Of a stretch of DNA of 64,000 nt, positions 17,378 to 26,048 are shown piece after piece. A program made the position numbers and the translations under genes. The notes under the pieces were generated by a model. That model did not search any database, was not told where the DNA came from, and saw nothing but the letters and a program-made list of their open reading frames with translations. The stretch comes from Phytohabitans flavus (GTDB lineage: Bacteria; Actinomycetota; Actinomycetes; Mycobacteriales; Micromonosporaceae): the NCBI RefSeq assembly GCF_011764545.1, contig NZ_AP022870.1, forward strand, positions 6,578,001-6,642,000, given 5' to 3'. Positions within the stretch are counted from its first letter, which is position 1. The number at the start of each line of letters is the position of its first letter.

Positions 17378-18652
17378 GTGACCGCCCTGCTGACCGACCA
17401 CTACGAGCTCACAATGCTCAGCGCCGCCCTCAAGGACGGCACCGCCAGCCGCCAGTGCGTCTTCGAGGTATTCGCCCGCCGCATGCCATCCGGCCGCCGC
17501 TACGGCGTGGTCGCCGGGACCGGGCGGCTTGTCGACCTGATCCGGGACTTCCGGTTCAGCGAGGCCGAGGTAGACCACCTGCGCCGCCATGGCGTGATCG
17601 ACGACGAGACCGCCGCGTGGCTGTCCGGCTACCGCTTCACCGGCGACATCGAGGGGTACGCGGAGGGCGAGCTCTTCTTCCCCGGCTCCCCGATCCTGAC
17701 GGTGAGCGGCACGTTCGCCGAGTGCGTGCTGCTGGAGACGCTGACCCTCTCGGTGCTCAACCACGACAGCGCGATCGCCGCGGCCGCCGCCCGCATGGTC
17801 ACCGCCGCCCGCGGTCGAGCGGTGATCGAGATGGGCGCCCGTCGCACCCACGAGGAGGCCGCGGTTGCCGCCGCGCGGGCCGCGTACCTGGCCGGGTTCG
17901 AGTTCACGTCCAACCTCGAGGCGGGCTTCCGCTACGGCATCCCCACCGCCGGTACCGCCGCGCACGCGTTCACGCTGCTGCACGACGACGAGCCGACCGC
18001 CTTCGCCTCACAGGTGGCCGCGCTGGGCAAGGACACGACGCTGCTCGTCGACACGTACGACATCACGCAGGGCATCCGCAACGCGATCGCGGTCGCCGGC
18101 CCTGAGCTGCGCGCCATCCGCCTGGACTCCGGCGACCTCTCGGTGCTCGCCCAGCAGTCCCGCGACCTGCTCAACTCGCTGGGCGCCACGGAGACGAAGA
18201 TCATCGTTTCCGGTGACCTCGACGAGTACGCGATCGCCGCGCTCGCCGCCGAGCCCGTGGACATGTACGGCGCCGGCACCGCGGTCGTGGTCGGCTCGGG
18301 GGCACCCACCGCCGGCCTTGTGTACAAGCTCGTCGAGGTCGACGGCCGGCCCGTGGTCAAGCGCTCGGAAAACAAGGCCACGGTCGGCGGGCGCAAGACC
18401 GCCGTGCGCCGGCACAAGCCGACCGGCACCGCCACCGAGGAGATCGTGGTCACCAAGGGCACGCCCGACCGGCAGCTTGGCGACCGCCTGCTCCAGCGCC
18501 CGTACATCGTCGGTGGCGAGCCCGCCGACCTCCCCACGCTGGCCGAGTCGCGGGCCCACCTGCGCCAGTGCCTGATCTCGATCCCGTGGGAGGGCCTCAA
18601 GCTCTCCGGCGGTGACCCAGCCATCCCCGTCGCCGTCATTCCCGCGTCCTGA
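17378..18652 (+). CDS. pncB: Nicotinate phosphoribosyltransferase
   Basis: PncB joins nicotinate to PRPP to give nicotinate mononucleotide in the Preiss-Handler salvage route. The 424-residue protein starts MTALLTDHYELTMLSAAL and has the conserved EMGARRTHEEAA block and the phosphate-binding IRLDSGDLSVLA segment. It corresponds to Rv1330c at the edge of the syntenic block. The pncA gene follows 12 bases downstream, so nicotinamide deamidation and nicotinate capture are encoded together. Confidence 0.96.
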   Translation: MTALLTDHYELTMLSAALKDGTASRQCVFEVFARRMPSGRRYGVVAGTGRLVDLIRDFRFSEAEVDHLRRHGVIDDETAAWLSGYRFTGDIEGYAEGELFFPGSPILTVSGTFAECVLLETLTLSVLNHDSAIAAAAARMVTAARGRAVIEMGARRTHEEAAVAAARAAYLAGFEFTSNLEAGFRYGIPTAGTAAHAFTLLHDDEPTAFASQVAALGKDTTLLVDTYDITQGIRNAIAVAGPELRAIRLDSGDLSVLAQQSRDLLNSLGATETKIIVSGDLDEYAIAALAAEPVDMYGAGTAVVVGSGAPTAGLVYKLVEVDGRPVVKRSENKATVGGRKTAVRRHKPTGTATEEIVVTKGTPDRQLGDRLLQRPYIVGGEPADLPTLAESRAHLRQCLISIPWEGLKLSGGDPAIPVAVIPAS

Positions 18653-18664
18653 AAGGTTGTTTCC

Positions 18665-19219
18665 ATGAGCCGTGCGCTCATCATCGTGGATGTACAGAAC
18701 GACTTCTGCGAAGGTGGCTCCTTGGCCGTCGGCGGCGGTGCCGCCGTGGCGGCCGGCATCTCCGGCGCCCTGACCAACGGCCCGTGGCAGCACGTCGTGG
18801 CGACGAAGGACCACCACATCGAGCCCGACATGCACTTCGGCAACCCGCCCGACTACGTCGACAGCTGGCCAAGCCACTGCGTGGCCGGCACGGCCGGCGC
18901 CGACTTCCATCCCGCCCTGGCCACCGGCCGCATCGAGGCCGTGTTCCTCAAGGGCAAGTACGCGGCGGCGTACTCCGGCTTCGAGGGCCACGACGACGAA
19001 GGCACCGGCCTCGCCGACTGGCTCCGCGCCCGCGACGTGACCCAGGTCGACGTGGTCGGCATCGCGACCGACCACTGCGTGCGAGCCACCGCACTCGACG
19101 CGGCCCGCCAGGGCTTCGAGACCACGGTGCTCGTCGACCTGACCGCCGGCGTCGCGCCCGCGACGACCGAGGCCGCCCTGCGCGAGATGAAGGCAGCCGG
19201 CGTCAAGCTCACCCCCTAG
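18665..19219 (+). CDS. pncA: Nicotinamidase
   Basis: A 184-residue isochorismatase-fold amidase converting nicotinamide to nicotinate. The catalytic triad is visible: Asp in DVQNDFCEGG (near residue 10), Lys in FLKGKYAAAYSGF, and Cys in ATDHCVRATA. Metal-binding histidines are in KDHHIEPDMHF. An AAAGG ribosome binding site precedes the ATG. It feeds the adjacent pncB. Homologues activate pyrazinamide in mycobacteria. Confidence 0.96.
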   Translation: MSRALIIVDVQNDFCEGGSLAVGGGAAVAAGISGALTNGPWQHVVATKDHHIEPDMHFGNPPDYVDSWPSHCVAGTAGADFHPALATGRIEAVFLKGKYAAAYSGFEGHDDEGTGLADWLRARDVTQVDVVGIATDHCVRATALDAARQGFETTVLVDLTAGVAPATTEAALREMKAAGVKLTP

Positions 19220-19374
19220 GCAGATCAATCCCAAGAGAAAGATTCGAGCTACCGCGACGTCCGCGGTGGTCCAGACCGTCGCTCCCGCGGCCTCACCCTC
19301 CGCGCTTCACAGTCCAATTCCGGCCTTGCGGCCGCCGGCGGCCCTGCCGACTTCCTTGATCGGCCCCGTCGCAC

Positions 19375-19677
19375 GCGTCCGTGGCGAAAACGCGCCCCTC
19401 CAGAGCCTGGCGCGTAATTGGGCACAGGCTCGATGTCAATCCCGCCGCGAGCGGCTGGAATTCGCCTGGCATCGACGCGCAGGCACCATCGGTTGCCGGG
19501 TTTGCCCCATATATTCTTTTGCGAATGTAGATCTAGAACGTCTTGTGTACTATATCGACCCTAAACGTTCTAGATCTACTTCGATCCGACCGCAACGACC
19601 AAGCTGGCGGACTTGACGAACAGCGCACCGCCAATTACGCGCCAGGCTCTCCAGGGGCAATTTCTCGCCACGGACGC
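19375..19677. repeat. 47-bp inner inverted repeat pair
   Basis: The left arm is 19375-19421 and the right arm 19631-19677. The outer part (GCGTCCGTGGCG) and the inner part (GAGCCTGGCGCGTAATTGG) match exactly; a middle stretch of about ten bases differs. The arms enclose about 210 bases of unusually AT-rich DNA with the perfect hairpin at 19527-19579 near its middle. The pairing would bring the whole segment into one long stem-loop. Confidence 0.7.
19527..19579. repeat. Perfect 15-bp palindromic hairpin, AT-rich
   Basis: GTAGATCTAGAACGT (19527-19541) pairs perfectly with ACGTTCTAGATCTAC (19565-19579) around a 23-base loop that contains TACTATAT. It is the least GC-rich spot in the window. It could be a recombination or processing site, or the apex of a structured RNA. 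Confidence 0.75.
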
Positions 19678-20030
19678 CCCGCTCCCGCACCCGCCGCGCT
19701 TCACACCCTTTCGCCTCCGGCGGGGATCCCGGCCTCCGGGACGGCGCTTTACCACGGCCGGCTCCGCCTGCCGCCAGGGCGACACTTTCTGGCGATTTGT
19801 CCGCTGATCGCAAGGTCCGAGCAAGCCGTTCCAAACAGATCGAGGTACGCAGCTGTGCCTATAACAACAGCTCCGTACCACGGTCTGCTTTCGCCGCCGC
19901 GAAAGGCGGGCATTTCGGTCGTGCTGGCCGCGTGGGCGTGGCCACTAGCCGGCCGAAGGCCGCCTTTGGGGAAACCTATGGCTGCTATGGCAGCAACAAG
20001 TTTCCCCAAGCCCGACGAGGCGCTGTCCTG

Positions 20031-20120
20031 GCGCGGAGTTCTGGTGATCGTTCGCCCAGAATCCGCGCCATCACCGGCGGGTGGCACGCATGTTGCGATC
20101 TCGCCGGTGATCGTTCGCCC
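20031..20120. repeat. Direct repeat GGTGATCGTTCGCCC within a hairpin
   Basis: The 15-mer GGTGATCGTTCGCCC occurs at 20043-20057 and again at 20106-20120 in direct orientation; part of it (ATCACCGG) occurs inverted between them. The first copy sits in the loop of an imperfect stem (GCGCGGA-TTCTGG pairing with CCAGAA-TCCGCGC). The arrangement resembles REP-type intergenic repeats. Confidence 0.5.
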
Positions 20121-20226
20121 GATACCCGTACGACACGTTGTGAAGCGCGGAGGGTGAGGCCGCGGGAGCAGCGGTCCGGACCACCGCGGACATCGCGGTA
20201 GCTCATATCAATGTCTTGAAATGAAT

Positions 20227-20267
20227 CTAGGGGAGTTGTGGCCTCTACGGCGCACGAACTCCCCTAG
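20227..20267. terminator. Terminator hairpin downstream of ctaD
   Basis: A perfect 11-base stem, CTAGGGGAGTT / AACTCCCCTAG, with a 19-base loop lies 17 bases beyond the ctaD stop codon. Its position and strength fit a transcription terminator for ctaD on the minus strand; it would also shield ctaD from transcription through the repeat island. Confidence 0.65.
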
Positions 20268-20283
20268 GGCCTGTTGGACCGGG

Positions 20284-22041
20284 CTAGCGGTCGATCTCGG
20301 TCGAGGTGTCTTCCTGGTAGGAGGCGCCGCCGCGGGATTCGCTCGTCAGCGGCTTCGCGCCGCCCTCGGGCGGGGCCGCCAGCTGGTGGGAGCCGGCCGC
20401 CAGGTGCGGGAACTTCGCGTCGAAGGCCGGGCGCTCCGAGCGGATGCGCGGCATGCGGTCGAAGTTGCGCAGCGGGGGCGGCGAGGAGGTGGCCCACTCC
20501 AGCGAGTTGCCGTGGCCCCACGGGTCGTCGACCTCGACCACCGGGCCGGCCTTGTACGACTTCCACACGTTGTAGAGGAACGGCAGCGTGGACGCGCCCA
20601 GCACGAAGGACCCGATCGTGGAGATCGTGTTGAGCGTGGTGAAGCCGTCGTCCGGCAGGTAGTCGGCGTAGCGGCGCGGGAAGCCCTCGTTGCCCAGCCA
20701 GTGCTGCACCAGGAACGTGGCGTGGAAGCCGATGAAGGTCAGCCAGAAGTGGACCTTGCCGAGCCGCTCGTCGAGCATGCGGCCGGTCATCTTCGGGAAC
20801 CAGAAGTACACGCCGGCGTACACCGCGAAGACGATCGTGCCGAAGAGCACGTAGTGGAAGTGGGCCACCACGAAGTACGAGTCGGAGACGTGGAAATCGA
20901 CCGGCGGGCTGGCCAGCAGCACGCCGGACAGGCCACCGAAGAGGAACGTCACCAGGAAGCCGATCGCGAAGAGCATCGGTGACTCGAACGTCAACTGGCC
21001 GCGCCACATGGTGCCGATCCAGTTGAAGAACTTCATGCCGGTGGGGACCGCGATCAGGAAGCTCAGGAAGCTGAAGAACGGCAGCAGCACCTGGCCGGTG
21101 GCAAACATGTGGTGCGCCCACACGCTCATCGACAGCGCGGCGATGGCGATCATCGCGCCGACCATGCCCTTGTAGCCGAAGAGCGGCTTGCGGCTGAAGA
21201 CCGGCACGACCTCGCTGATGATGCCGAAGAACGGCAGCGCGACGATGTACACCTCGGGGTGCCCGAAGAACCAGAAGAGGTGCTGCCAGAGCATCGGGCC
21301 GCCGGTGGCCGCGTCGAACACGTGCGCGCCGAGGATGCGGTCGGCGGCGAGCGCGAAGAGCGCGGCGGCCAGCAGCGGGAAGACCAGGATCGCGAGCAGC
21401 GCGGTGATCAGGATCGACCACGTGAAGATCGGCATCCGGAACATCGTCATGCCGGGCGCGCGCAGCGTGAGGATCGTGGTGATCATGTTGACGCCACCGA
21501 GGATCGTGCCCAGACCGGAGATGGCCAGGCCGACGATCCACATGTTGGCGCCCACGCCGGGCGAGTTGACCGCGTCGTTGAGCGGCGCGTACGCGAACCA
21601 GCCGAAGTCGGCGGCGCCACCCGGCGTGACGAAGCCGGCCAGGGCGAGCGTGCCACCGAACGCGTACAGCCAGTAGGCGAAGGAGTTGAGCCGCGGGAAC
21701 GACACGTCCGGCGCGCCGATCTGGATCGGCACGACGAAGTTGGCGAACGCGAACACGATCGGCGTCGCGAAGAACAGCAGCATGATCGTGCCGTGCATGG
21801 TGAACAGCTGGTTGTACTGCTCGGGCGAGAGGAACTGCATGCCCGGCCGGGCCAGCTCGGCGCGCATGAGCAGCGCCATCAGGCCACCGATCATGAAGAA
21901 CACGAAGGACGTGACCAGGTACATGATCCCGATCTGCTTCGCGTCCGTTGTGCGGAGGATGCGGGCGAATGCGGAACCCTTGACCGGCTCTCGGACCGGC
22001 CAAGGCCGAGTCACGATCGGCTTCGGTGCGACGGTGGTCAC
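20284..22041 (-). CDS. ctaD: Cytochrome c oxidase subunit I
   Basis: The catalytic subunit of aa3-type cytochrome oxidase, which reduces oxygen to water and pumps protons. The protein is 585 residues with about 12 membrane helices. Signature sequences are clear: QLFTMHGTIMLLFF (heme a ligand), FWFFGHPEVYIVALP (CuB histidine and cross-linked tyrosine), GMVGAMIAIAAL, and VVAHFHYVLFG (heme ligands). The GTG at 22041 was chosen because GGAGG lies six bases upstream; longer starts lack this. It stands alone, with a terminator hairpin after it, as is common for ctaD in actinobacteria. Confidence 0.97.
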   Translation of the reverse strand: MTTVAPKPIVTRPWPVREPVKGSAFARILRTTDAKQIGIMYLVTSFVFFMIGGLMALLMRAELARPGMQFLSPEQYNQLFTMHGTIMLLFFATPIVFAFANFVVPIQIGAPDVSFPRLNSFAYWLYAFGGTLALAGFVTPGGAADFGWFAYAPLNDAVNSPGVGANMWIVGLAISGLGTILGGVNMITTILTLRAPGMTMFRMPIFTWSILITALLAILVFPLLAAALFALAADRILGAHVFDAATGGPMLWQHLFWFFGHPEVYIVALPFFGIISEVVPVFSRKPLFGYKGMVGAMIAIAALSMSVWAHHMFATGQVLLPFFSFLSFLIAVPTGMKFFNWIGTMWRGQLTFESPMLFAIGFLVTFLFGGLSGVLLASPPVDFHVSDSYFVVAHFHYVLFGTIVFAVYAGVYFWFPKMTGRMLDERLGKVHFWLTFIGFHATFLVQHWLGNEGFPRRYADYLPDDGFTTLNTISTIGSFVLGASTLPFLYNVWKSYKAGPVVEVDDPWGHGNSLEWATSSPPPLRNFDRMPRIRSERPAFDAKFPHLAAGSHQLAAPPEGGAKPLTSESRGGASYQEDTSTEIDR

Positions 22042-22151
22042 GCAGGGCCTCCGGAGGTGTGCTGGCTCTTCATCTGGCGATCCAACGGGCAGGATAGTCC
22101 TCCGCCAGCAGCCTCCCACTACGGGGGTTAGTAGCAACGCCCCGAGACGGA

Positions 22152-23261
22152 CTAGTGCGGCCCGACGAGCTCCTTGTAGTGGTCCGCGAAGATGGTGCTG
22201 CCGCGCCGGCGCAGCAGCGGGTCGCGCAGGGCCGGCGCCACGTCGCGCAGCCGGTCGCGGTCGTGGGTGCGCTCCAGCACCCAGCGCGTGCGCGGACGGC
22301 GCCGCCGCTCGTACTCACCAAGGGCCTCGGCCACCGTCGCCGCCCGGCGCACCGAGTCGGCGAGCACCACGGCGTCCTCCAGCGCCATGGCGGCACCCTG
22401 GGCGAGCGTCGGCGCGGTGGCGTGCGCGGCGTCCCCCACCAGCACGACCGGCCCCTGCGACCAGCGGCCGATCTCGACCTCGTCGGTGACCGCGACCTGC
22501 ACCTTCTCCACCGCGTCGAGCACGGCGGGCACCGGCCCGCCGAAGCCCTCGAAGAGCTCCCGCACGCGCGCGAGCGGGTCGGACGGCGCGGCGGTGCCGG
22601 CCTCGTCGGCGTAGCAGAAGAGCCGCCCGCCACCCATCGGCATCACGACGAACGCGGCCCGCTTGCCGAGCACCGCCGTCCACTCGCTGATCTTCGGACC
22701 GCCGGTCACCACGCTGCGGTACATCACCTGGCCCACCGGGACCGCGGCACTGCCCAGCGCGGCCATCACGCGCACGGACGAGCGCCGGCCGTCGGCGCCG
22801 ACCACCAGGTCGTACTCCGCGCTGGAGCCGTCACCGAACTCCACCTTAACGGTCTCGCCGGCCACCGCCTCGACGCGGGTCACCTCGGTCTCGTGCCGCA
22901 CCGCGCCGCCCGCACCGCTGAGCATCACGCGGTGCAGGTCGGCCCGGGGCAGCGCGCGGCACTCGCCGACGCCGTCCCACAGCTTGACCAGGTCGACCTC
23001 GCAGAGCTCGCGCCCGCGCACATCGAGGAAGCGCTGCCGCGTCACCACTTCGCCGCAGGGCCGGACCGGCGCGTCGAGGTCGAGCACGCGCAGCGCCCGC
23101 GTCGCGTTGCCCGGCAGGTAGATACCCGCACCGGCCACAGTGGACGCCGGGAGCTTGTCCACCACCTCGGGGCGGAACCCGGCGAGACGCAGTGCGCGGG
23201 CAGCTGCCAGGCCGGCAATGCCGGCACCGACAACGAGGATCCGCAGGCTGGATCCAGGCAT
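22152..23261 (-). CDS. FAD-dependent monooxygenase
   Basis: A 369-residue class A flavoprotein monooxygenase of the PHBH/UbiH fold. The FAD Rossmann motif is VVGAGIAGLAAARALRLAG at the N-terminus (from the ATG at 23261). The second motif is VVGADGRRSSVR and the third is GDAAHATAPTLAQGAAMALED. No membrane segment or signal peptide is present. It is a single gene between ctaD and a sugar kinase gene; the substrate is not indicated. The 192 bases upstream show no clear promoter. Confidence 0.92.
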   Translation of the reverse strand: MPGSSLRILVVGAGIAGLAAARALRLAGFRPEVVDKLPASTVAGAGIYLPGNATRALRVLDLDAPVRPCGEVVTRQRFLDVRGRELCEVDLVKLWDGVGECRALPRADLHRVMLSGAGGAVRHETEVTRVEAVAGETVKVEFGDGSSAEYDLVVGADGRRSSVRVMAALGSAAVPVGQVMYRSVVTGGPKISEWTAVLGKRAAFVVMPMGGGRLFCYADEAGTAAPSDPLARVRELFEGFGGPVPAVLDAVEKVQVAVTDEVEIGRWSQGPVVLVGDAAHATAPTLAQGAAMALEDAVVLADSVRRAATVAEALGEYERRRRPRTRWVLERTHDRDRLRDVAPALRDPLLRRRGSTIFADHYKELVGPH

Positions 23262-23453
23262 GTGCGAACGCCTCCGGAGATTTGCCACCCCCGCGCCGGG
23301 GGTAGGGCAACGCGTTGAAGCCAAGAGACTACTCGGAGCGACCGGCCAAAGGTAGGCCCCGATCGCGTCTAAGAGTAGTCCCCCCGCCACGCAATTGCGC
23401 TACGCAAGTCTCACGGTTTGACCCACGGCGTCCCGACAAAGACGGACACACCG

Positions 23454-24548
23454 TCACCTTTGGACGCGCGCGCCGCCTCCGCGCATCAGCGCCTCCACCT
23501 CTTTTAGGCTCGCCATCGAGGTATCGCCCGGCGTGGTCATGGCAAGCGCGCCGTGGGCCGCGCCGTACTCGACCGCCGTGCCGAGGTCTCCGGTCGTGAT
23601 CAACCCATAGATGAGGCCGGACGCGAAGCTGTCGCCGCCGCCCACCCGGTCGAGGATCTCCAGCCCCGGCCGGTGGGTCGCCTCGGCGAAGGTCCCGTCG
23701 GCCCAGGCGATCGCGCCCCAGTCGTTGACCGTCGCGCTGCGCACCGTCCGCAGGGTGGTGGCCACGACCGCGAAGTTGCCGTACTCCTTCGTTACTTCCT
23801 CGATCATGCGACGGAAGTTGGCAACCTCCAGCGTGGACAGTGACTCGTCGGTGCCCGGCACCTCGAAGCCGAGCGAGGCGGTGAAGTCCTCCTCGTTGCC
23901 GATCATCACGTCCACGTACCGCGCGAGCCGCCGGTTGACCTCCTGCGCCCGCTCCTTGCCACCGACCGCCTTCCAGAGGCTGGGCCGGTAGTTCAGGTCG
24001 TACGAGATGACGGTCCCGTGCCGGCGCGCCGCGGACATGGCCGCCTCGATGACGTCCGGCGTGGTCTCGGAGAGCGCGGCGTAGATGCCGCCGGTGTGCA
24101 GCCAGCGGGCGCCGAGCGTACCGAAGATGTGGTCCCAGTCGACGTCGTCGGGGCGGAGCTGGCTGGCCGCGCTGTGCCCCCGGTCGGAGGTGCCGACCGC
24201 GCCCCGCACGCCGAAGCCACGCTCGGTGAAGTTGAGGCCGTTGCGCACCGCGCGGCCGATCCCGTCGTACGGCAGCCAGCGCACGAAGGACGTGTCCACG
24301 CCGCCCTGGAGCACGAGGTCTTCGAGCAGCCGTCCCACCTCGTTGTCGGCGAACGCGGTGACCACCGCCGTGCGCATGCCGAAGCAGCGGCGGAGCCCGC
24401 GAGCCACGTTGTACTCCCCGCCGCCCTCCCAGGCCCGGAAGCTACGGGCAGTGCGCACCCGCCCCTCACCCGGGTCGAGACGGAGCATGATCTCGCCGAG
24501 CGAGACGAGGTCGTAGCGGCACTCCTGCGCCGGCCGGACGCTCAGCAT
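23454..24548 (-). CDS. kdgK: PfkB-family sugar kinase, probable 2-keto-3-deoxygluconate kinase
   Basis: A 364-residue ribokinase-fold kinase. The substrate lid side has EGGGEYNVARGLRR, and the C-terminal PfkB signature is DRVGGGDSFASGLIYGL, with the catalytic aspartate in GGGD. Its start overlaps the stop of the KDPG aldolase gene by one base (TGATG), so the pair is coupled. This makes phosphorylation of 2-keto-3-deoxy-gluconate to KDPG, then cleavage by Eda, the likely pathway. The divergent IclR regulator fits uronate or gluconate catabolism. Confidence 0.88.
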   Translation of the reverse strand: MLSVRPAQECRYDLVSLGEIMLRLDPGEGRVRTARSFRAWEGGGEYNVARGLRRCFGMRTAVVTAFADNEVGRLLEDLVLQGGVDTSFVRWLPYDGIGRAVRNGLNFTERGFGVRGAVGTSDRGHSAASQLRPDDVDWDHIFGTLGARWLHTGGIYAALSETTPDVIEAAMSAARRHGTVISYDLNYRPSLWKAVGGKERAQEVNRRLARYVDVMIGNEEDFTASLGFEVPGTDESLSTLEVANFRRMIEEVTKEYGNFAVVATTLRTVRSATVNDWGAIAWADGTFAEATHRPGLEILDRVGGGDSFASGLIYGLITTGDLGTAVEYGAAHGALAMTTPGDTSMASLKEVEALMRGGGARVQR

Positions 24549-25207
24549 CACTTGCCTCCTGTCTTTGCCGTCAGTGCGACAGCCGTCGCGGTGAGCCGGG
24601 TGACCTCGTCCCACTTGCCGGCGGCGAGCAGGTCGGGCGCGACCATCCAGGTGCCGCCGACCGCGAAGACGGCGCCGAGCGCGAGGTAATCGGGCAGGTT
24701 TGCCGTATTCACCCCGCCGGTGGGGATGAACCGCACAGACCGGAAGGGGGCCGCCAGCGCTTTGATCATCTTGGCGCCGCCGAGCTGCTCAGCCGGGAAG
24801 AACTTGACGATCGAGAGCCCCGCGTCGAGCGCCATCTGGATCTCGGTGGCGGTGGCCGCGCCTGGGTACACCGGGAGGCCGGCCTCCCGGCAGTGGGCCA
24901 CGACCGCCGGGCTGAACCCGGGGCTGACCACAAACTTCGCCCCCGCCTCGACCGCCGCGTCGACCTGGGTCGGGGTCAGCACCGTGCCGGCGCCGACCAG
25001 CAGCTCGGGGTTTTCCGCCATGATCCGGATGGCCTCGGCGGCCGCGTCGGTGCGGAAAGTCACCTCCACGCTGCGCAGGCCACCCGCGGTCAGTGCCGCG
25101 GCGAGCGGCTCGGCACCGCCCACGTCCTCCAGGACCACCACCGGCAACAGCCGAGCGGCGCCGATTGCTTGTTCAACATGACGAACGCTGGTCACATCCT
25201 CGACCAT
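24548..25207 (-). CDS. eda: KDPG/KHG aldolase
   Basis: A class I aldolase that splits 2-keto-3-deoxy-6-phosphogluconate into pyruvate and glyceraldehyde 3-phosphate. The Schiff-base lysine is in SIVKFFPAEQLGG, and the general base glutamate in SVEVTFRTD. GAGTVLT and PTGGVN phosphate-site segments are present. About 219 residues. The ATG at 25207 is only ten bases from the ATG of the divergent IclR gene; an ATG at 25219 would overlap it, and a GTG at 25195 is also possible. It is the first gene of the eda-kdgK unit. Confidence 0.93.
   Translation of the reverse strand: MVEDVTSVRHVEQAIGAARLLPVVVLEDVGGAEPLAAALTAGGLRSVEVTFRTDAAAEAIRIMAENPELLVGAGTVLTPTQVDAAVEAGAKFVVSPGFSPAVVAHCREAGLPVYPGAATATEIQMALDAGLSIVKFFPAEQLGGAKMIKALAAPFRSVRFIPTGGVNTANLPDYLALGAVFAVGGTWMVAPDLLAAGKWDEVTRLTATAVALTAKTGGK
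25171..25186. promoter_or_regulatory. IclR-type operator candidate inside the eda start
   Basis: A 16-base element, GTTCAACATGACGAAC, with GTTC and GAAC ends in inverted orientation. It lies within the first codons of eda and about 32 bases upstream of the divergent IclR start. The GTTC-N8-GAAC form resembles IclR-family sites. A CATAAT -10-like box (25205-25210) stands seven bases before the IclR ATG. Confidence 0.45.
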
Positions 25208-25217
25208 AATCGAAAGC

Positions 25218-25972
25218 ATGACGCCGGGCCAGCCAGTCAAGTCAGCCGATCGCACCCTCGAGGTGTTGGAGGCGCTCGCCGCATCACCCACCCGCCGCTC
25301 GCTTGTCGAGCTCTCCCGCGCGCTCGACATCCCCAAGAGCAGCCTGCACGGCATCCTGCACACGATGGCCCGGCGCGGCTGGGTGGAGACCGACCCGACC
25401 GGCACCCGCTTCGGCCTCGGCGTGCGCGCACTGGAGGTCGGTGCGGCGTACCTCGACGCGGACGACGCCGTGGGACTTGTGTCTGGGGTGCTCGACGATC
25501 TCTCCCGGCAGTTCGGCGAGGCCACGCACCTCGGCCGGCTCGACGGCCCGGACGTGGTCTACCTGGCCAAGCGCGAGTCGGTGCACCGGCTGCGGCTGTA
25601 CAGCGCGATCGGGCGCAAGCTGCCGGCCCACGCCACCGCGCTGGGCAAGGCACTGCTCGCCCGCCACCCCGACCCGGACGACCAGCTGCGCTGGCCGCTC
25701 CCCGGCTGACCGGCCACACCATCACCGACCGGGACGCACTCCACGCCGAGCTGGCGCAGACGCGGGTACGGGGGTACGCCGTCGACCGCGAGGAGAACAC
25801 CGACGGCATCGTCTGCTTCGCGATCGCGGTACCCCTCGCCGACCCACCGGCCGACGCGATCAGCATCTCCGTGCCGGCCGCCCGGATCGGGCCGGAGAGC
25901 GAGGAGCGGATCGCCAGCGCACTCAGCCGAGCCATGGATCAGTTAAGGGCCGCGCGCAGCATGTTTTCATAA
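25218..25972 (+). pseudogene. IclR-family regulator, frameshifted
   Basis: The N-terminal winged helix-turn-helix (SADRTLEVLEALAASPTRRS, then IPKSSLHGILHTMARRGWVE) and the start of the effector domain (LDGPDVVYLAKRESVHRLRL) read from the ATG at 25218 to a premature stop at 25709. The rest (LTGHTITDRDALHAELAQTR, DREENTDGIVCFAIAVPL, to SMFS) continues in another frame to 25972. One C lost from the CCCC run at 25700-25703 explains the break and restores about 251 residues. Its divergent position next to eda-kdgK marks it as their likely regulator. Confidence 0.9.
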
Positions 25973-25994
25973 CCATGAATATGTCCTAACCTCA

Positions 25995-26008
25995 TGGGAG
26001 CGCTCCCG
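25995..26008. promoter_or_regulatory. CebR-type operator upstream of the GH12 endoglucanase
   Basis: TGGGAGCGCTCCCG matches 13 of 14 positions of the TGGGAGCGCTCCCA operator known for CebR, the LacI-family repressor that responds to cello-oligosaccharides in Streptomyces. It lies 40 bases before the ATG of the secreted cellulase gene, so cellobiose induction is likely. No cebR gene is in the window. Confidence 0.8.
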
Positions 26009-26048
26009 TCCGACCCCACCCGGACCCCACCCATGAGAAGGAGCACCC

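Larger units (their letters stand above)
19246..20204. repeat. 66-bp inverted repeat pair flanking the island
   Basis: The left arm is 19246-19311 and the right arm is 20139-20204. In opposite orientation they match at 62 of 66 positions (by eye). Both begin GAGCTACCGCGA and end CTCCGCGCTTCACA. They enclose about 830 bases. A partial extra copy of the arm end (CGCGCTTCACA) appears near 19696. Terminal inverted repeats of this size suggest a mobile or invertible unit, but no transposase and no clear target duplication were seen. Confidence 0.75.
19220..20283. other. Non-coding island rich in inverted repeats
   Basis: About 1.06 kb without a convincing gene between pncA and ctaD. It is clearly less GC-rich at its centre (19505-19580) than its surroundings. 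It contains three main inverted repeat pairs, listed separately, plus several smaller hairpins: GGGGAAAC/GTTTCCCC (19968-20007), CTTTCGC/GCGAAAG (about 19889-19906), and GGTACGCAGCTGT paired at 12 of 13 positions with ACAGCTCCGTACC (about 19843-19880). Reading frames crossing it have no recognisable domain and run through the hairpins. It may be a repeat mosaic, a remnant of a non-autonomous element, or a structured RNA locus. Confidence 0.7.

Noticed and set aside
19543..20157. A 204-codon frame inside the repeat island
   Set aside because: It runs through several hairpins and direct repeats, has no recognisable domain, and starts inside the perfect 15-bp hairpin; it is more likely repeat DNA.
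19246..20204. An insertion sequence bounded by the 66-bp inverted repeats
   Set aside because: No transposase frame and no matching target duplication is visible between or beside the arms; it is recorded as repeats only.
19220..20283. A CRISPR array in the repeat-rich island
   Set aside because: The repeats are inverted and not evenly spaced, there are no spacers, and no cas genes occur in the window.
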